Origin: DASRHT01 sp035293765
Lineage (GTDB): Bacteria > Chloroflexota > Ktedonobacteria > Ktedonobacterales > Ktedonobacteraceae
Assembly (NCBI GenBank): GCA_035293765.1
Contig: DATGMF010000063.1
Coordinates: 1 to 55,597, forward strand
Length of the DNA stretch: 55,597 nt
Direction of reading: 5' to 3'
The position numbers were made by a program, and so were the translations under genes. Under the pieces are notes generated by a model. The model was not told the DNA's origin, did not search any database, and was given only the letters and a program-made list of their open reading frames with translations. This document shows positions 40,873 through 49,437 of the stretch, in pieces. Within the stretch, counting starts at the first letter, position 1. Every line of letters starts with the position of its first letter.

Positions 40873-41646
40873 ATGCCGTTCGCTGATGCTTTCTCTGGCG
40901 AGATCACTGAGACGATGGTTTACGCAGCCATCGCGGATGTGCTCGACCCTGAACTGGACGAATCGCTGGTCAAGCTGGGCTTCATTGACCATGTTCGGAT
41001 CGATGGAGGCAATGTCACCGTAGCTTTTAAGCTGCCCACCTACTGGTGCGCTCCAAACTTCGCCTATCTGATGGCCGCCGACCTGCGTGCCAAAGTGCTG
41101 GCTATTCCAGGGGTACACACGGCTCATATTCTGTTGCAGGACCATTGTACCGACGAGGAGATCAACGCGAGCATCAACACGGACAAGTCCTTTACCGAGG
41201 CGTTCCCCGACGAGGCCCACGATAACCTGGAAGAGCTGCGCCAGATTTTTTTACGCAAGGGCTTTCTGATGCGCCAGGATATGCTGTTGCGCAAGTTGCA
41301 GAAAGCCGGGGTTGGCGAAGAGACGCTGCTCGCTCTACGCGTGGCCGATCTCGCTATTGATGAGGCCACGCAGTGCGCAACCATCACCACTCCCCGGCAG
41401 GTAATCCACTTGGAGCGAACGGCCCAGAGCGCGCAGGCTTATTTACGTCGCGCCGCGCTACTCGGCCTGCATCAAGGGCCGCGCGACCTGCTCTTTATCG
41501 ACGATCATGGTCAAGCCATCCCTCCCGGCGGGTTGCAGCACTATCTGCGCCAATCCCGCTCGGTACGCATGAACATTATGTTTAACACCATCTTCTGCTC
41601 CGATATGTTCCAGACCCGCTACGGCTCTGGCGAAAAGAAGTTTTGA
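40873..41646 (+). CDS. DUF59/MIP18-family iron-sulfur assembly-like protein of the mim/prm cluster
   Basis: 257-residue protein. The N-terminal MIP18 (DUF59) domain (about 15-105) has AIADVLDPELDESLVKLGFI and PTYWCAPNFAYLMAADLR. The C-terminal 130 residues are of unknown fold and typical only of the monooxygenase-linked version. It probably helps to insert iron or 2Fe-2S into the monooxygenase proteins. GGAGCC lies about 7 bases before the ATG. Its position matches the DUF59 gene of actinobacterial mim clusters. Confidence 0.87.
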   Translation: MPFADAFSGEITETMVYAAIADVLDPELDESLVKLGFIDHVRIDGGNVTVAFKLPTYWCAPNFAYLMAADLRAKVLAIPGVHTAHILLQDHCTDEEINASINTDKSFTEAFPDEAHDNLEELRQIFLRKGFLMRQDMLLRKLQKAGVGEETLLALRVADLAIDEATQCATITTPRQVIHLERTAQSAQAYLRRAALLGLHQGPRDLLFIDDHGQAIPPGGLQHYLRQSRSVRMNIMFNTIFCSDMFQTRYGSGEKKF

Positions 41647-41731
41647 TATCCAGCCGACCAACGCTGCTCTCGCATCTAGCTGCGCTCAGGTCGGCTGCAA
41701 AGAAGAAGTTTTTACCAGAAGGAGAGATGAT

Positions 41732-42757
41732 ATGAAGGCTGTACGTCTGCTTGCATACAACGAACTTCCCAAAGTACAGGAGACCGCCGAACCCACGATT
41801 ACCAGCCCCACCGATGTGATTGTGCGTATCGGCGGCGCGGGCCTCTGCCGCACCGATCTGCACATTATCGAGGGACAATGGGTGGAGAAATCAGGCGTGA
41901 CCCTGCCCTATACCCTCGGCCACGAAAACGCCGGCTGGATCGAGGCCATTGGTTCAGCCGTAAGCAACGTTGCGGTGGGTGACACGGTCATTGTGCATCC
42001 GTTAGCCACCTGTGGCTACTGTCGCGCCTGCCGCGCCGGGGATGATATGCACTGCATCAATTCGGTTTTCCCGGGTATCTCGGTTGATGGCGGTATGGCA
42101 GCTTTCCTCAAAACGAACGCCCGCGCCGTCGTCAAGCTCGATCCTATTCTGTCCCCCAAAGATATTGCGGCCCTCGCCGATGCTGGCCTGACCGCTTACC
42201 ATGCCGTGAAAAAGGCGGCGGCCCTGCTCTATCCGGGTACGAAGGTGGTGGTGATCGGCGCAGGCGGACTCGGACATATCGGGGTGCAGTGCCTCAAGGC
42301 CCTTACCCCTGCCGAAATTATCGTGGTTGATAAATCGCAGGCTGCCCTCGATCTGACCAAAAACTGGGGCGCGAACTATACAGTGGTAGCAGATGGCAAG
42401 CATGTTGATACGGTGAAAGATATCACCAACGGGCAGGGGGCGGAGGCCGTGATTGACTTTGTGGGCGAGCAAGGGGCGGAGATGGACGCGGTCCAGATGC
42501 TGCGGCGCGCCGGCTCGCACTTCATCATCGGTTACGGCGGCAGGCTCAACGTTCCCACCATCGATATCATCTCGACGGAGATCAACTTCATCGGCAACCT
42601 CGTGGGCAGCTACAACGATCTGGCAGAGCTTATGACGCTAACTGCTCAGGGCAAGGTCAAGCTGCATACCCAGGTCTATCCGCTGGACGCAGCCATTGAC
42701 GCTATTCACGATCTAGAGAGCGGCAAGTTGCGAGGACGCGGCATTCTCGTCCCTTAA
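41732..42757 (+). CDS. zinc-dependent NAD(P) alcohol dehydrogenase
   Basis: 341-residue medium-chain dehydrogenase that would oxidise the secondary alcohol made by the monooxygenase (e.g. 2-propanol to acetone). The catalytic zinc region is GLCRTDLH with GHENAGWIE. The structural zinc Cys cluster CGYCRACRAGDDMHC is at about 93-107. The Rossmann motif is GAGGLGHIGVQ (about 174-184). AGAAGGAGAGA lies about 6 bases before the ATG. Part of the same operon; the gap to groEL is only 39 bases. Confidence 0.91.
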   Translation: MKAVRLLAYNELPKVQETAEPTITSPTDVIVRIGGAGLCRTDLHIIEGQWVEKSGVTLPYTLGHENAGWIEAIGSAVSNVAVGDTVIVHPLATCGYCRACRAGDDMHCINSVFPGISVDGGMAAFLKTNARAVVKLDPILSPKDIAALADAGLTAYHAVKKAAALLYPGTKVVVIGAGGLGHIGVQCLKALTPAEIIVVDKSQAALDLTKNWGANYTVVADGKHVDTVKDITNGQGAEAVIDFVGEQGAEMDAVQMLRRAGSHFIIGYGGRLNVPTIDIISTEINFIGNLVGSYNDLAELMTLTAQGKVKLHTQVYPLDAAIDAIHDLESGKLRGRGILVP

Positions 42758-42796
42758 AATTGTGGTGAAGGTTCTTTGGAAAAGGAGCACAGGTTC

Positions 42797-44476
42797 ATGA
42801 GCAAGCAACTTCAGTTTAAAGGGATGGCACGCTACTCCATCCGTAAAGGGGTGGATACGCTTACCGATGCCGTCAGGGTGACTATCGGGCCTCGGGGACG
42901 CAATGTGGTGCTGGATCATCCGCTTGAGACGCCCAGAATCCTCAATGATGGCGTCGCGATTGCCCGTGGCATCGACCTGGAAGAGCCGTTTACCAACATG
43001 GTTGTCCAGTTGCTGAAAGAGGCCGCGATCAAAACTAACGACCTGGTGGGCGATGGCACAACAACGGCGACGATCATCGTGCAAGCCATCCTGGCTGAAG
43101 GGCTAAAAAACGTGGTGGCGGGAACGAATCCTATGCTCCTTTGCAAAGGTTTGGAGCGCGGCGCGCAGGCGCTCCAGGCAGAGATTAAAGCCATCAGTCA
43201 ACCCGTCGAGACACACGAAGAGATTGCCCAGGTCGCCACCATCGCGGCAGGTGATCCCTCCATAGGGGAGCTGATCGCGGGTGTGCTGGAAGAGGTTGGA
43301 CGCGATGGCCTGGTGACGATAGAAGAGGGCAACGGGCAACTGACCGAAATCGCCTATATCAAGGGCATGCAACTTGATCGCGGCTATATTTCTCCTTACA
43401 TGGTCAATAACCAGGAACGCATGGAAACAGTATTTTCTCACCCATACATTCTGATTACCGATCAAAAGATCAGAGCCATCGAAACGCTGCTCCCGCTGCT
43501 AGAACAACTGCTGGCGCAGGGCCAGAAGGAGCTGCTGGTCATCGCCGCGGATATCGAAGGCGAGGCATTGACATCGCTCGTTGTCAATAAAGCGCGCGGG
43601 GCATTTCACGTTCTGGGGATACGAGCGCCCAGCTTCGGAGATCGCCGCGACGAAGCCCTGGAGGATATCGCGATCATGACGGGCGCTCAGATTATCAGCG
43701 AGAAGCTAGGGCGCAGGCTTGAGCATGCCACGCTCGCGGATCTGGGCCGCGCCCGCAAGGTCATCACGACGAAGACGACGACGTTGCTTGTTGACGGTCA
43801 GGGCGACAGAGAAGCTATTGAGCATCGTTTGCACGAATTGCGTGCTCAGGCATTCCTTGCCGAGCAACTGAGCGGAGCTAGACGCGATAGCGGCGTTGTT
43901 GCTCGGAATAGCCAGGCTAAGCATGTCACCGGTGAGTATGACCGCAAAAATCTTCAGCAGCGCTTAGCCGGCCTATCAGGCGGTGCTGCGGTAATCAAGG
44001 TCGGGGCCGCTACCGCAGTCGAGATGAAAGAGTCCACATTACGGATGCAGGATGCGCTGGCTGCGACGAAAGCAGCGATTGAGGAAGGCATAGTGCCCGG
44101 GGGCGGTACAGCTCTGGTAATGGCGCAATCAGCACTGGAGAGCGTTAAAACCAGTCTGCCGGAAGAGGCGACGGGCGTCAATATCCTCAGACGAGCGTTA
44201 GAGGAGCCGCTGCGGCAAATCGCTGCCAATGCTGGCTACGAGAGCAGTGTCGTGGTTGCCAATGTACGCGATCAACCCTTCGGCCACGGCTTCGATGCCA
44301 TCACCGGCCATTATGTCGATATGTACAAGGCCGGCATCATCGATCCGACCAGGGTGACGCGGGTGGCGCTGCAAAACGCTATCAGCATCGCCAGCATGCT
44401 CCTGACGACCGACACGCTCATCACAGATACGCCGATCCATATCCCCGCTTTCAAGGATATCGAGTTTGGGCTTTGA
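42797..44476 (+). CDS. GroEL-like chaperonin dedicated to the monooxygenase (MimG-type)
   Basis: 559-residue group I chaperonin (HSP60). It shows TIGPRGRNVVLD, NDLVGDGTTTATI, AGDPSIGELI, and ATP-site residues in GDGTTT and PGGGTALV. Ending IPAFKDIEFGL, it lacks the GGM repeat tail of housekeeping GroEL, and no groES gene is next to it. In mim/prm loci such GroEL proteins are needed for folding of the hydroxylase. AAAGGAGCAC precedes ATG 42797 by about 8 bases. Last structural gene of the operon. Confidence 0.9.
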   Translation: MSKQLQFKGMARYSIRKGVDTLTDAVRVTIGPRGRNVVLDHPLETPRILNDGVAIARGIDLEEPFTNMVVQLLKEAAIKTNDLVGDGTTTATIIVQAILAEGLKNVVAGTNPMLLCKGLERGAQALQAEIKAISQPVETHEEIAQVATIAAGDPSIGELIAGVLEEVGRDGLVTIEEGNGQLTEIAYIKGMQLDRGYISPYMVNNQERMETVFSHPYILITDQKIRAIETLLPLLEQLLAQGQKELLVIAADIEGEALTSLVVNKARGAFHVLGIRAPSFGDRRDEALEDIAIMTGAQIISEKLGRRLEHATLADLGRARKVITTKTTTLLVDGQGDREAIEHRLHELRAQAFLAEQLSGARRDSGVVARNSQAKHVTGEYDRKNLQQRLAGLSGGAAVIKVGAATAVEMKESTLRMQDALAATKAAIEEGIVPGGGTALVMAQSALESVKTSLPEEATGVNILRRALEEPLRQIAANAGYESSVVVANVRDQPFGHGFDAITGHYVDMYKAGIIDPTRVTRVALQNAISIASMLLTTDTLITDTPIHIPAFKDIEFGL

Positions 44477-44484
44477 GCAGGGGT

Positions 44485-44558
44485 GCAGGGGACTGGCCGT
44501 CCCCTGCCGGAGCGCGAGGTGTCCTCGCACTCCCTTTTCCTCCCGCCGCCTTTGGCGG
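44485..44558 (+). terminator. series of GC-rich hairpins after groEL
   Basis: Three hairpins in a row: GCAGGGGAC-tggcc-GTCCCCTGC (44485-44507), GCGAGG-tgt-CCTCGC (44514-44528) followed by CCCTTTTCC, and CCGCC-ttt-GGCGG (about 44544-44558). They likely end the operon, although the hairpin pair also looks like a repeat. Beyond lies 220 bases without a gene. Confidence 0.6.
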
Positions 44559-44698
44559 TACAAGGAGAAAGCGGAAAAGCTTTGCAGTTCATGAGAAGGG
44601 TCGATAGTGGTAAAAAAGTGGTAAAAAATAGGCAACCATCCGACTTTTTTCATGGACAGGCGCTCAAACCATATGCTATAACTTGCATTATGGAGTTC

Positions 44699-44722
44699 GT
44701 AGGGACCCGATTGATCGCGTCC
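44699..44722. repeat. repeat-family end upstream of the sensor kinase
   Basis: GTAGGGACCCGATTGATCGC followed by GTCC; single half-element with no CTAC partner. It lies 55 bases before the kinase start. Confidence 0.6.
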
Positions 44723-44777
44723 GCCGAGTCCCGGCTGGCAATAAGGAAAGCCTCACCCGTACTGCTGAGGTGGAGGT

Positions 44778-47414
44778 ATGACCACACACCACATACAACA
44801 ACATGCCGTTAACCTGTCTATCGCATCGCCGCTGGAAATTGAGCATACCGCTCGCCGGCTAACGGCGGTGCGCGAGGACTTCCTGAACAAGGGAAGTCTC
44901 ACTTTATGGACGCCACGACCGCTGATCCTCGACTCGTGGCAACGTTGTCGTACCCTCGACGTCAATCCTTCACAACGCTGCGCCCCACTGGCAATCACGC
45001 GTGAGATCCAGTTGATGCAGCTACAGGAGGAAAACGCGCTACTCATCCAGGCGGCTCAGCCAGTGATCAAACATCTTACCCAGTTTCTTTTTGATTCGGG
45101 CTACGTGGTGGTGCTGAGCGACGCTCAGGGACGTTTATTGCTTGTACTCGGCGATGTGGCAATTCGCCGCCGTCTCGCTCGCATCGATTTTATCCCCGGC
45201 GGCAATTGGAGCGAGGCGGCGGCAGGCACGAATGCTATTGGAACCGCATTGGCCGATGAACATATCGTACAGTTGATGGCCGCCGAACACTATTGCGATG
45301 GTTGGCAGGATCTGACCTGTACGGCAGCTCCGATCCGCCATCCCCTGACAAACGCTATTATCGGCATCCTCGACGTGACGGGCGATTATCGCCTGATCCG
45401 TCCTTTCCTGACCAGCTTCCTGGCGGCAGCAGCCCTGGAGATCAAGCAGCGATTATATACCCTGCTCCCCGCTCCCTGCCGTAACAAATGGCAGCCCGAC
45501 TATTATAGCCCTATCATACGTCGGCAGGTAGCTGCTCAGATCAATGAAACAAACGTTATGAGTGAAATATATTCTCCGCAGCGAGATGAAGTATCAGCAT
45601 CGAACTCCCCGGCTAAAACGCGAACATCGCTCAATCTTGATGAACGGCGGGCATACGATGCCGAGTGCCTGGTAACATCGGCTGGCATTATCAGCGCCAG
45701 CCTCGATCTGCATGTTACGCTTGAGAAAGTGGTTGAACAGACCGTTCACCTGCTGCACGCAGAAAGAGCCGGCGTCTATCTCTTCGATGAACAGGATGAG
45801 CCAACCACGCTCCATCATGTATCCACGCAACTCTCATCGCATCTGGAGAGACCCGACGTGATTGCGGCCCTGCTCAACGATGGACGAGCAGTTGCGCTGA
45901 TACAGGAACGCGGTGAGCCGGTGGTGATTGATGATACCCTTGTTTCGCCCTTGCTCCCCGCCACTTTTGGCGAGCAAACAGCTATCCGCTCGCTGATGCT
46001 CTTGCCGCTGGTAACGGCGCGAGGAGTCAGCGGCTTTATCAGCGTTTCCAACCTCGCTCCCCAGCCGTGGCACGTCGGGGATATACGCCTGGGACTTGCT
46101 TTTGCTGCTCAATCGGCGACGGCAATTGAAAATGCGCGCCTCTTCGAGGCTTTGCAACAACACAACCGCCATATCGAGGCCCTCAACGCGATTGCCCAGA
46201 TTCTCAGCACCCTGCCAGATCCGAGCCAGCATCTCGACCTTGTTTTGCGCCGCATCATCGAGATTATTCAGTTAGACACCGGCATGATCTTACTACTAGA
46301 CGACCAGGATAAAATGACCCTCGCCACGCAGCATATGCTTTCCAGCACCATCCAGCTCGACCTGGAGCAATATCCATTGAAAACGCTCTATATGCTGGCC
46401 CGCCGCATTATAGACGTGCGCGAGCCGCTGATGATCTACGCCGACGATTGCAGCGAGCCGACGACCCGCGAGGCCCTGCGGCTCGTCGGCTTCTACAGCC
46501 TGATCGTGGTACCGCTTACAACCGGCAACACCATTCTGGGCGTGATGCTGATCGGCAACCAGCATCACGATAGCCATATCAAGAACGACCTGAAGTTTTT
46601 CTCAACCGTGGGGCAGCAGCTCGGATTGGCGCTCAAAAATGCGCAACTTCTGCGTTCGGCCAGCGAAATGGAGGCGTTGCGCGAGGCTGATCGCGTGAAA
46701 AGCGGATTTCTGGCGGCTGTCTCCCACGACCTGCGCTCGCCTCTCACGGCTATTCGCGCCTCCGTTGAAAGTTTGCTCGATGCCGATGGCATTCAATCCG
46801 CGCTGGGGCAACAGCACCTGCTGCGCAATATCGCGGGCCAGGCCAACCGCCTGGGGCAACTCGTCGATCAACTGCTCGATCTCTCGCGCATCGAAGCGGG
46901 CGCGCTTGCCCTCGATTGCGATTGGACCGAGCTCTCCGTACTTATCGCCGATACTGTAGCAGAGTTTGAGCGCCTCCATTATGGATGCTCTATCGAACAG
47001 ATACTAGATCCAAACATTCCTTTGTACTATATCGATCCAGACCGTCTCCTCCAGGTGCTATGGAATCTGCTGGAAAATGCCTACAAATATGCACCTCTGG
47101 GGACGCCTATTAAAGTGGAGGCGCGGTTAACGCCCGGCAGGGAAGTTGTCATCAGCGTCGCGGACCGCGGCCCCGGCATCCCCAAGGGCGAGCAGGAGAA
47201 GATATTTCAACGTTTTTACCGTCTTGAGCGTGATCAACGGGCGCATACCCCGGGGAGCGGAATGGGACTCGCTATTTGTCGAGGCATTATCGAGGCGCAC
47301 GGGGGGCATATCTGGGTGGAAGATAACGAGGGAGGGTCTATTTTCTTGATCGCCCTCCCGCCAGCGAACCCGATGGATCTGGAAGCATCAGAGGAGCAGG
47401 AATTAGCAGTGTAA
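44778..47414 (+). CDS. cytoplasmic sensor histidine kinase with AcoR-type N-terminus and two GAF domains
   Basis: 878-residue kinase without transmembrane helices. Residues 40-205 match the sensory region of AcoR/XylR-like activators: ILDSWQRCRTLDVNP, then GGNWSEAAAGTNAIGTALAD (141-160) and EHYCDGWQDLTCTAAPIRHP. Two GAF domains follow (about 295-455 and 460-625). HisKA is about 640-705 with phospho-acceptor His650 (VSHDLRSPLT). The HATPase contains NLLENAYKYAP (N box), DRGPGIP (G1) and GSGMGLAI (G2). It lies 301 bases after the monooxygenase groEL and 38 bases before the response regulator, so it is the likely substrate sensor of the operon, replacing the AcoR/MimR-type regulator. Confidence 0.88.
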   Translation: MTTHHIQQHAVNLSIASPLEIEHTARRLTAVREDFLNKGSLTLWTPRPLILDSWQRCRTLDVNPSQRCAPLAITREIQLMQLQEENALLIQAAQPVIKHLTQFLFDSGYVVVLSDAQGRLLLVLGDVAIRRRLARIDFIPGGNWSEAAAGTNAIGTALADEHIVQLMAAEHYCDGWQDLTCTAAPIRHPLTNAIIGILDVTGDYRLIRPFLTSFLAAAALEIKQRLYTLLPAPCRNKWQPDYYSPIIRRQVAAQINETNVMSEIYSPQRDEVSASNSPAKTRTSLNLDERRAYDAECLVTSAGIISASLDLHVTLEKVVEQTVHLLHAERAGVYLFDEQDEPTTLHHVSTQLSSHLERPDVIAALLNDGRAVALIQERGEPVVIDDTLVSPLLPATFGEQTAIRSLMLLPLVTARGVSGFISVSNLAPQPWHVGDIRLGLAFAAQSATAIENARLFEALQQHNRHIEALNAIAQILSTLPDPSQHLDLVLRRIIEIIQLDTGMILLLDDQDKMTLATQHMLSSTIQLDLEQYPLKTLYMLARRIIDVREPLMIYADDCSEPTTREALRLVGFYSLIVVPLTTGNTILGVMLIGNQHHDSHIKNDLKFFSTVGQQLGLALKNAQLLRSASEMEALREADRVKSGFLAAVSHDLRSPLTAIRASVESLLDADGIQSALGQQHLLRNIAGQANRLGQLVDQLLDLSRIEAGALALDCDWTELSVLIADTVAEFERLHYGCSIEQILDPNIPLYYIDPDRLLQVLWNLLENAYKYAPLGTPIKVEARLTPGREVVISVADRGPGIPKGEQEKIFQRFYRLERDQRAHTPGSGMGLAICRGIIEAHGGHIWVEDNEGGSIFLIALPPANPMDLEASEEQELAV

Positions 47415-47452
47415 GCGTCACCACAGGAAATATTTGAAAGCACGGTGATATC

Positions 47453-48172
47453 ATGGGTCATGCCAAACAAAGCATCCTCCTGGTAGATGATGATCCTGGC
47501 ATTATGGCCGCAGTCAAGCAGGCGCTGGTCTCTCATGGCTATAAGATGACGACGGCCAGCAATGGCTTAGAAGCTCTGGCGGCCTTTGAACGCGAGCCAC
47601 CGGAACTGATCCTGTTGGACCTGGTTATGCCCGGTTGCGGCGGCCTGGAAGTCTGCCAGCGTGTGCGCGAATTCTCCTCGATCCCCATCATCGTGCTGAG
47701 CATCAAGGGGAGCGAGTCCGATATTGTCTCGGTGCTTGATCTGGGCGCCGACGATTATCTGGTCAAACCATTCCGCCTGGCCGAGCTGCTTGCGCGTGTG
47801 CGCGCCGTGCTCAGACGCGGCAATAAAGCGGTGATGAGCAGGAAAATCATCTGTGGCGATCTGGAAATTGACACGGAGAAGCGGCGCGTCTCCGTTGCTA
47901 ATAGGACAGTCGTGCTCACGCCTATCGAGTATGCGGTCCTGGCTGAGCTTGCTCATAACATCGGACGCGTCATGACTACAAACCTGCTCCTCCAACGCGT
48001 CTGGGGACCGCAATACTGCGACGCCACCGGCTACGTCAAGGGAGTCATACGCCGCCTGCGCGTCAAACTAGAGCAAGACCCTGCGCACCCGCGCTACATC
48101 ATCACCGAACCCTATCTCGGCTATCGCTTAACCGAAGAGCAGGAGGTATCAGCCCGCAGCAGGTATATGTAA
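47453..48172 (+). CDS. OmpR/PhoB-family response regulator (KdpE-like)
   Basis: 239-residue two-domain regulator. The receiver domain has acidic pocket DDD (in LLVDDDPGI), phospho-acceptor Asp in LLDLVMPG and Lys in YLVKPFR. The C-terminal winged-helix DNA-binding domain (about 130-230) ends YVKGVIRRLRVKLEQDP...YIITEPYLGYRL, the KdpE/PhoB-type form. Co-directional with the kinase and 38 bases behind it, so it is the partner. Its target is probably the promoter upstream of the hydroxylase gene at 34.6-34.9 kb, but no direct-repeat PhoB-like box is obvious there. Confidence 0.9.
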   Translation: MGHAKQSILLVDDDPGIMAAVKQALVSHGYKMTTASNGLEALAAFEREPPELILLDLVMPGCGGLEVCQRVREFSSIPIIVLSIKGSESDIVSVLDLGADDYLVKPFRLAELLARVRAVLRRGNKAVMSRKIICGDLEIDTEKRRVSVANRTVVLTPIEYAVLAELAHNIGRVMTTNLLLQRVWGPQYCDATGYVKGVIRRLRVKLEQDPAHPRYIITEPYLGYRLTEEQEVSARSRYM

Positions 48173-48263
48173 CCCTCCCTCTGACGGAAAACCCTGTTCG
48201 AGCAGGAAGAGAATCATAGCAAGAAGACTTTTTGAGCCAGGGTCGAACCTCGCCTTAGGCTTT

Positions 48264-48974
48264 CTAGCGCGGTTCTGGGGGATTGTTCATTCGTTGCTCC
48301 AGTTGCACACGCGCCTGAATCACCTCCGTTTGAAAGCGCTCCAGAAGAAATCCCGCTTCCTCTTCCCGTCCGCGAGGGACAGGCACATGCAGGGTAGAAG
48401 ATGTGGGTGAGGATCTCCAATTTTTTCCACTGGGCCAGATCCTCAGGCGAAAATGGAGAACAGGCGGATCAAAGGTCAGCGTCACCTTTTTTAAGTTCGC
48501 AGTCAAAAATTTATTCAGAGGAAAAAAGGCACCCGCCTCCCAAACTCCCTCTCTGGAAAAGGTCACCGTTCGGGGCTCTTGCTGCCGGGCTTTATGACGT
48601 TTCCGTGCATTGATATAAGAAAAAAAATACATTATCACAAGCGGTAAAAACACGCACCAGCCTAGCAAAGCGGATAAATATACGATTAAAAACTGTGACT
48701 CATCGCCTCCACGAAGAGAAAAAAAGAACCAGGGCAGGATTGCTGCGACCACAGAGGCTGCACAGCCGACGGTCACGCCCCAGAACCTGAGACGTATCGG
48801 CATCCAATCAACCTTCTCAAAAAGTGCCCATTCCTCAGGGCTATATTCCCAGTGAACCCAGGCCGCAGCCTCATGAAACGGAGACTTTGAGGTCGTCCGC
48901 CTGTGAGAGCGCTGCTGGCCTTCTTGTGCTCTGGCCTCTTTATTGCTTCGCGCATTATCTTCTGATGGGAACAT
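48264..48974 (-). CDS. two-helix membrane protein of unknown function
   Basis: 236-residue protein. The basic N-terminus (1-60) is followed by two transmembrane helices (about 60-85 with WGVTVGCAASVVAAILPWFFF, and 92-118 with LIVYLSALLGWCVFLPLVIMYFF). The C-terminal cytoplasmic domain (about 120-236) is rich in Arg and aromatic residues and resembles YcxB/bPH-like small domains in size only. It starts 15 bases after the stop of the Cys-rich small frame, so the two may form an operon. No family recognised. Confidence 0.7.
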   Translation of the reverse strand: MFPSEDNARSNKEARAQEGQQRSHRRTTSKSPFHEAAAWVHWEYSPEEWALFEKVDWMPIRLRFWGVTVGCAASVVAAILPWFFFSLRGGDESQFLIVYLSALLGWCVFLPLVIMYFFSYINARKRHKARQQEPRTVTFSREGVWEAGAFFPLNKFLTANLKKVTLTFDPPVLHFRLRIWPSGKNWRSSPTSSTLHVPVPRGREEEAGFLLERFQTEVIQARVQLEQRMNNPPEPR

Positions 48975-48989
48975 AGAGCAGTTCCATTC

Positions 48990-49229
48990 TTATTTGTGCT
49001 TGCATGTTTCACAGCAAAGTTCTTCCCAGCCGGGGAGACTTTCTCTCTCATGAATAAAACGTTCATACTGCGTTTTAATAGAGGAGCAATATGGGCCATT
49101 CCTGGAGAACTCTGGCATTTTGGCGCTCCATCTAAGTGGAGTATCCGCCGCTCTGGGATTCTTTGATTTTGGAGAGTCCCTAACACAGATGGAGCAGTGC
49201 TCTCTCCCCGATACAAAAAAATCGCACAT
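48990..49229 (-). CDS. small Cys-pair protein, possible zinc-binding
   Basis: 79-residue frame with two Cys pairs (HCSIC at about 11-15 and CCETC at 72-76) and a mixed middle, as in rubredoxin-like or zinc-ribbon small proteins. The ATG follows directly on the repeat element at 49233, so no Shine-Dalgarno sequence is evident. It is 15 bases upstream of the membrane-protein gene. The evidence is limited to length, Cys spacing and position. Confidence 0.4.
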   Translation of the reverse strand: MCDFFVSGREHCSICVRDSPKSKNPRAADTPLRWSAKMPEFSRNGPYCSSIKTQYERFIHERESLPGWEELCCETCKHK

Positions 49230-49232
49230 GCC

Positions 49233-49326
49233 GTAGCGACCAGGTTTACCGCGTCCAGTTTACTGCAATATACGACAAATAGTGAAAGACGGGCGCTAAA
49301 GCGGACGCGCTGAAGCGGGTCGCTAC
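49233..49326. repeat. complete 94-bp MITE-like element
   Basis: Ends GTAGCGACC (49233-49241) and GGTCGCTAC (49318-49326) are perfect inverted repeats. Inside are AGGTTTACCGCGTCC and GCGGACGCGCTGAAGC. Best-bounded copy of the family. No obvious target duplication. Confidence 0.8.
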
Positions 49327-49437
49327 GAAGGAGACCATCTCTCTTCCGACGAGCACCTACAAGACGAATATAAGCCACCACATGGTATAATTTGGAAAGA
49401 GCAATGCCGCTCAACATCAAACAAAGGAGAGAGCAGG

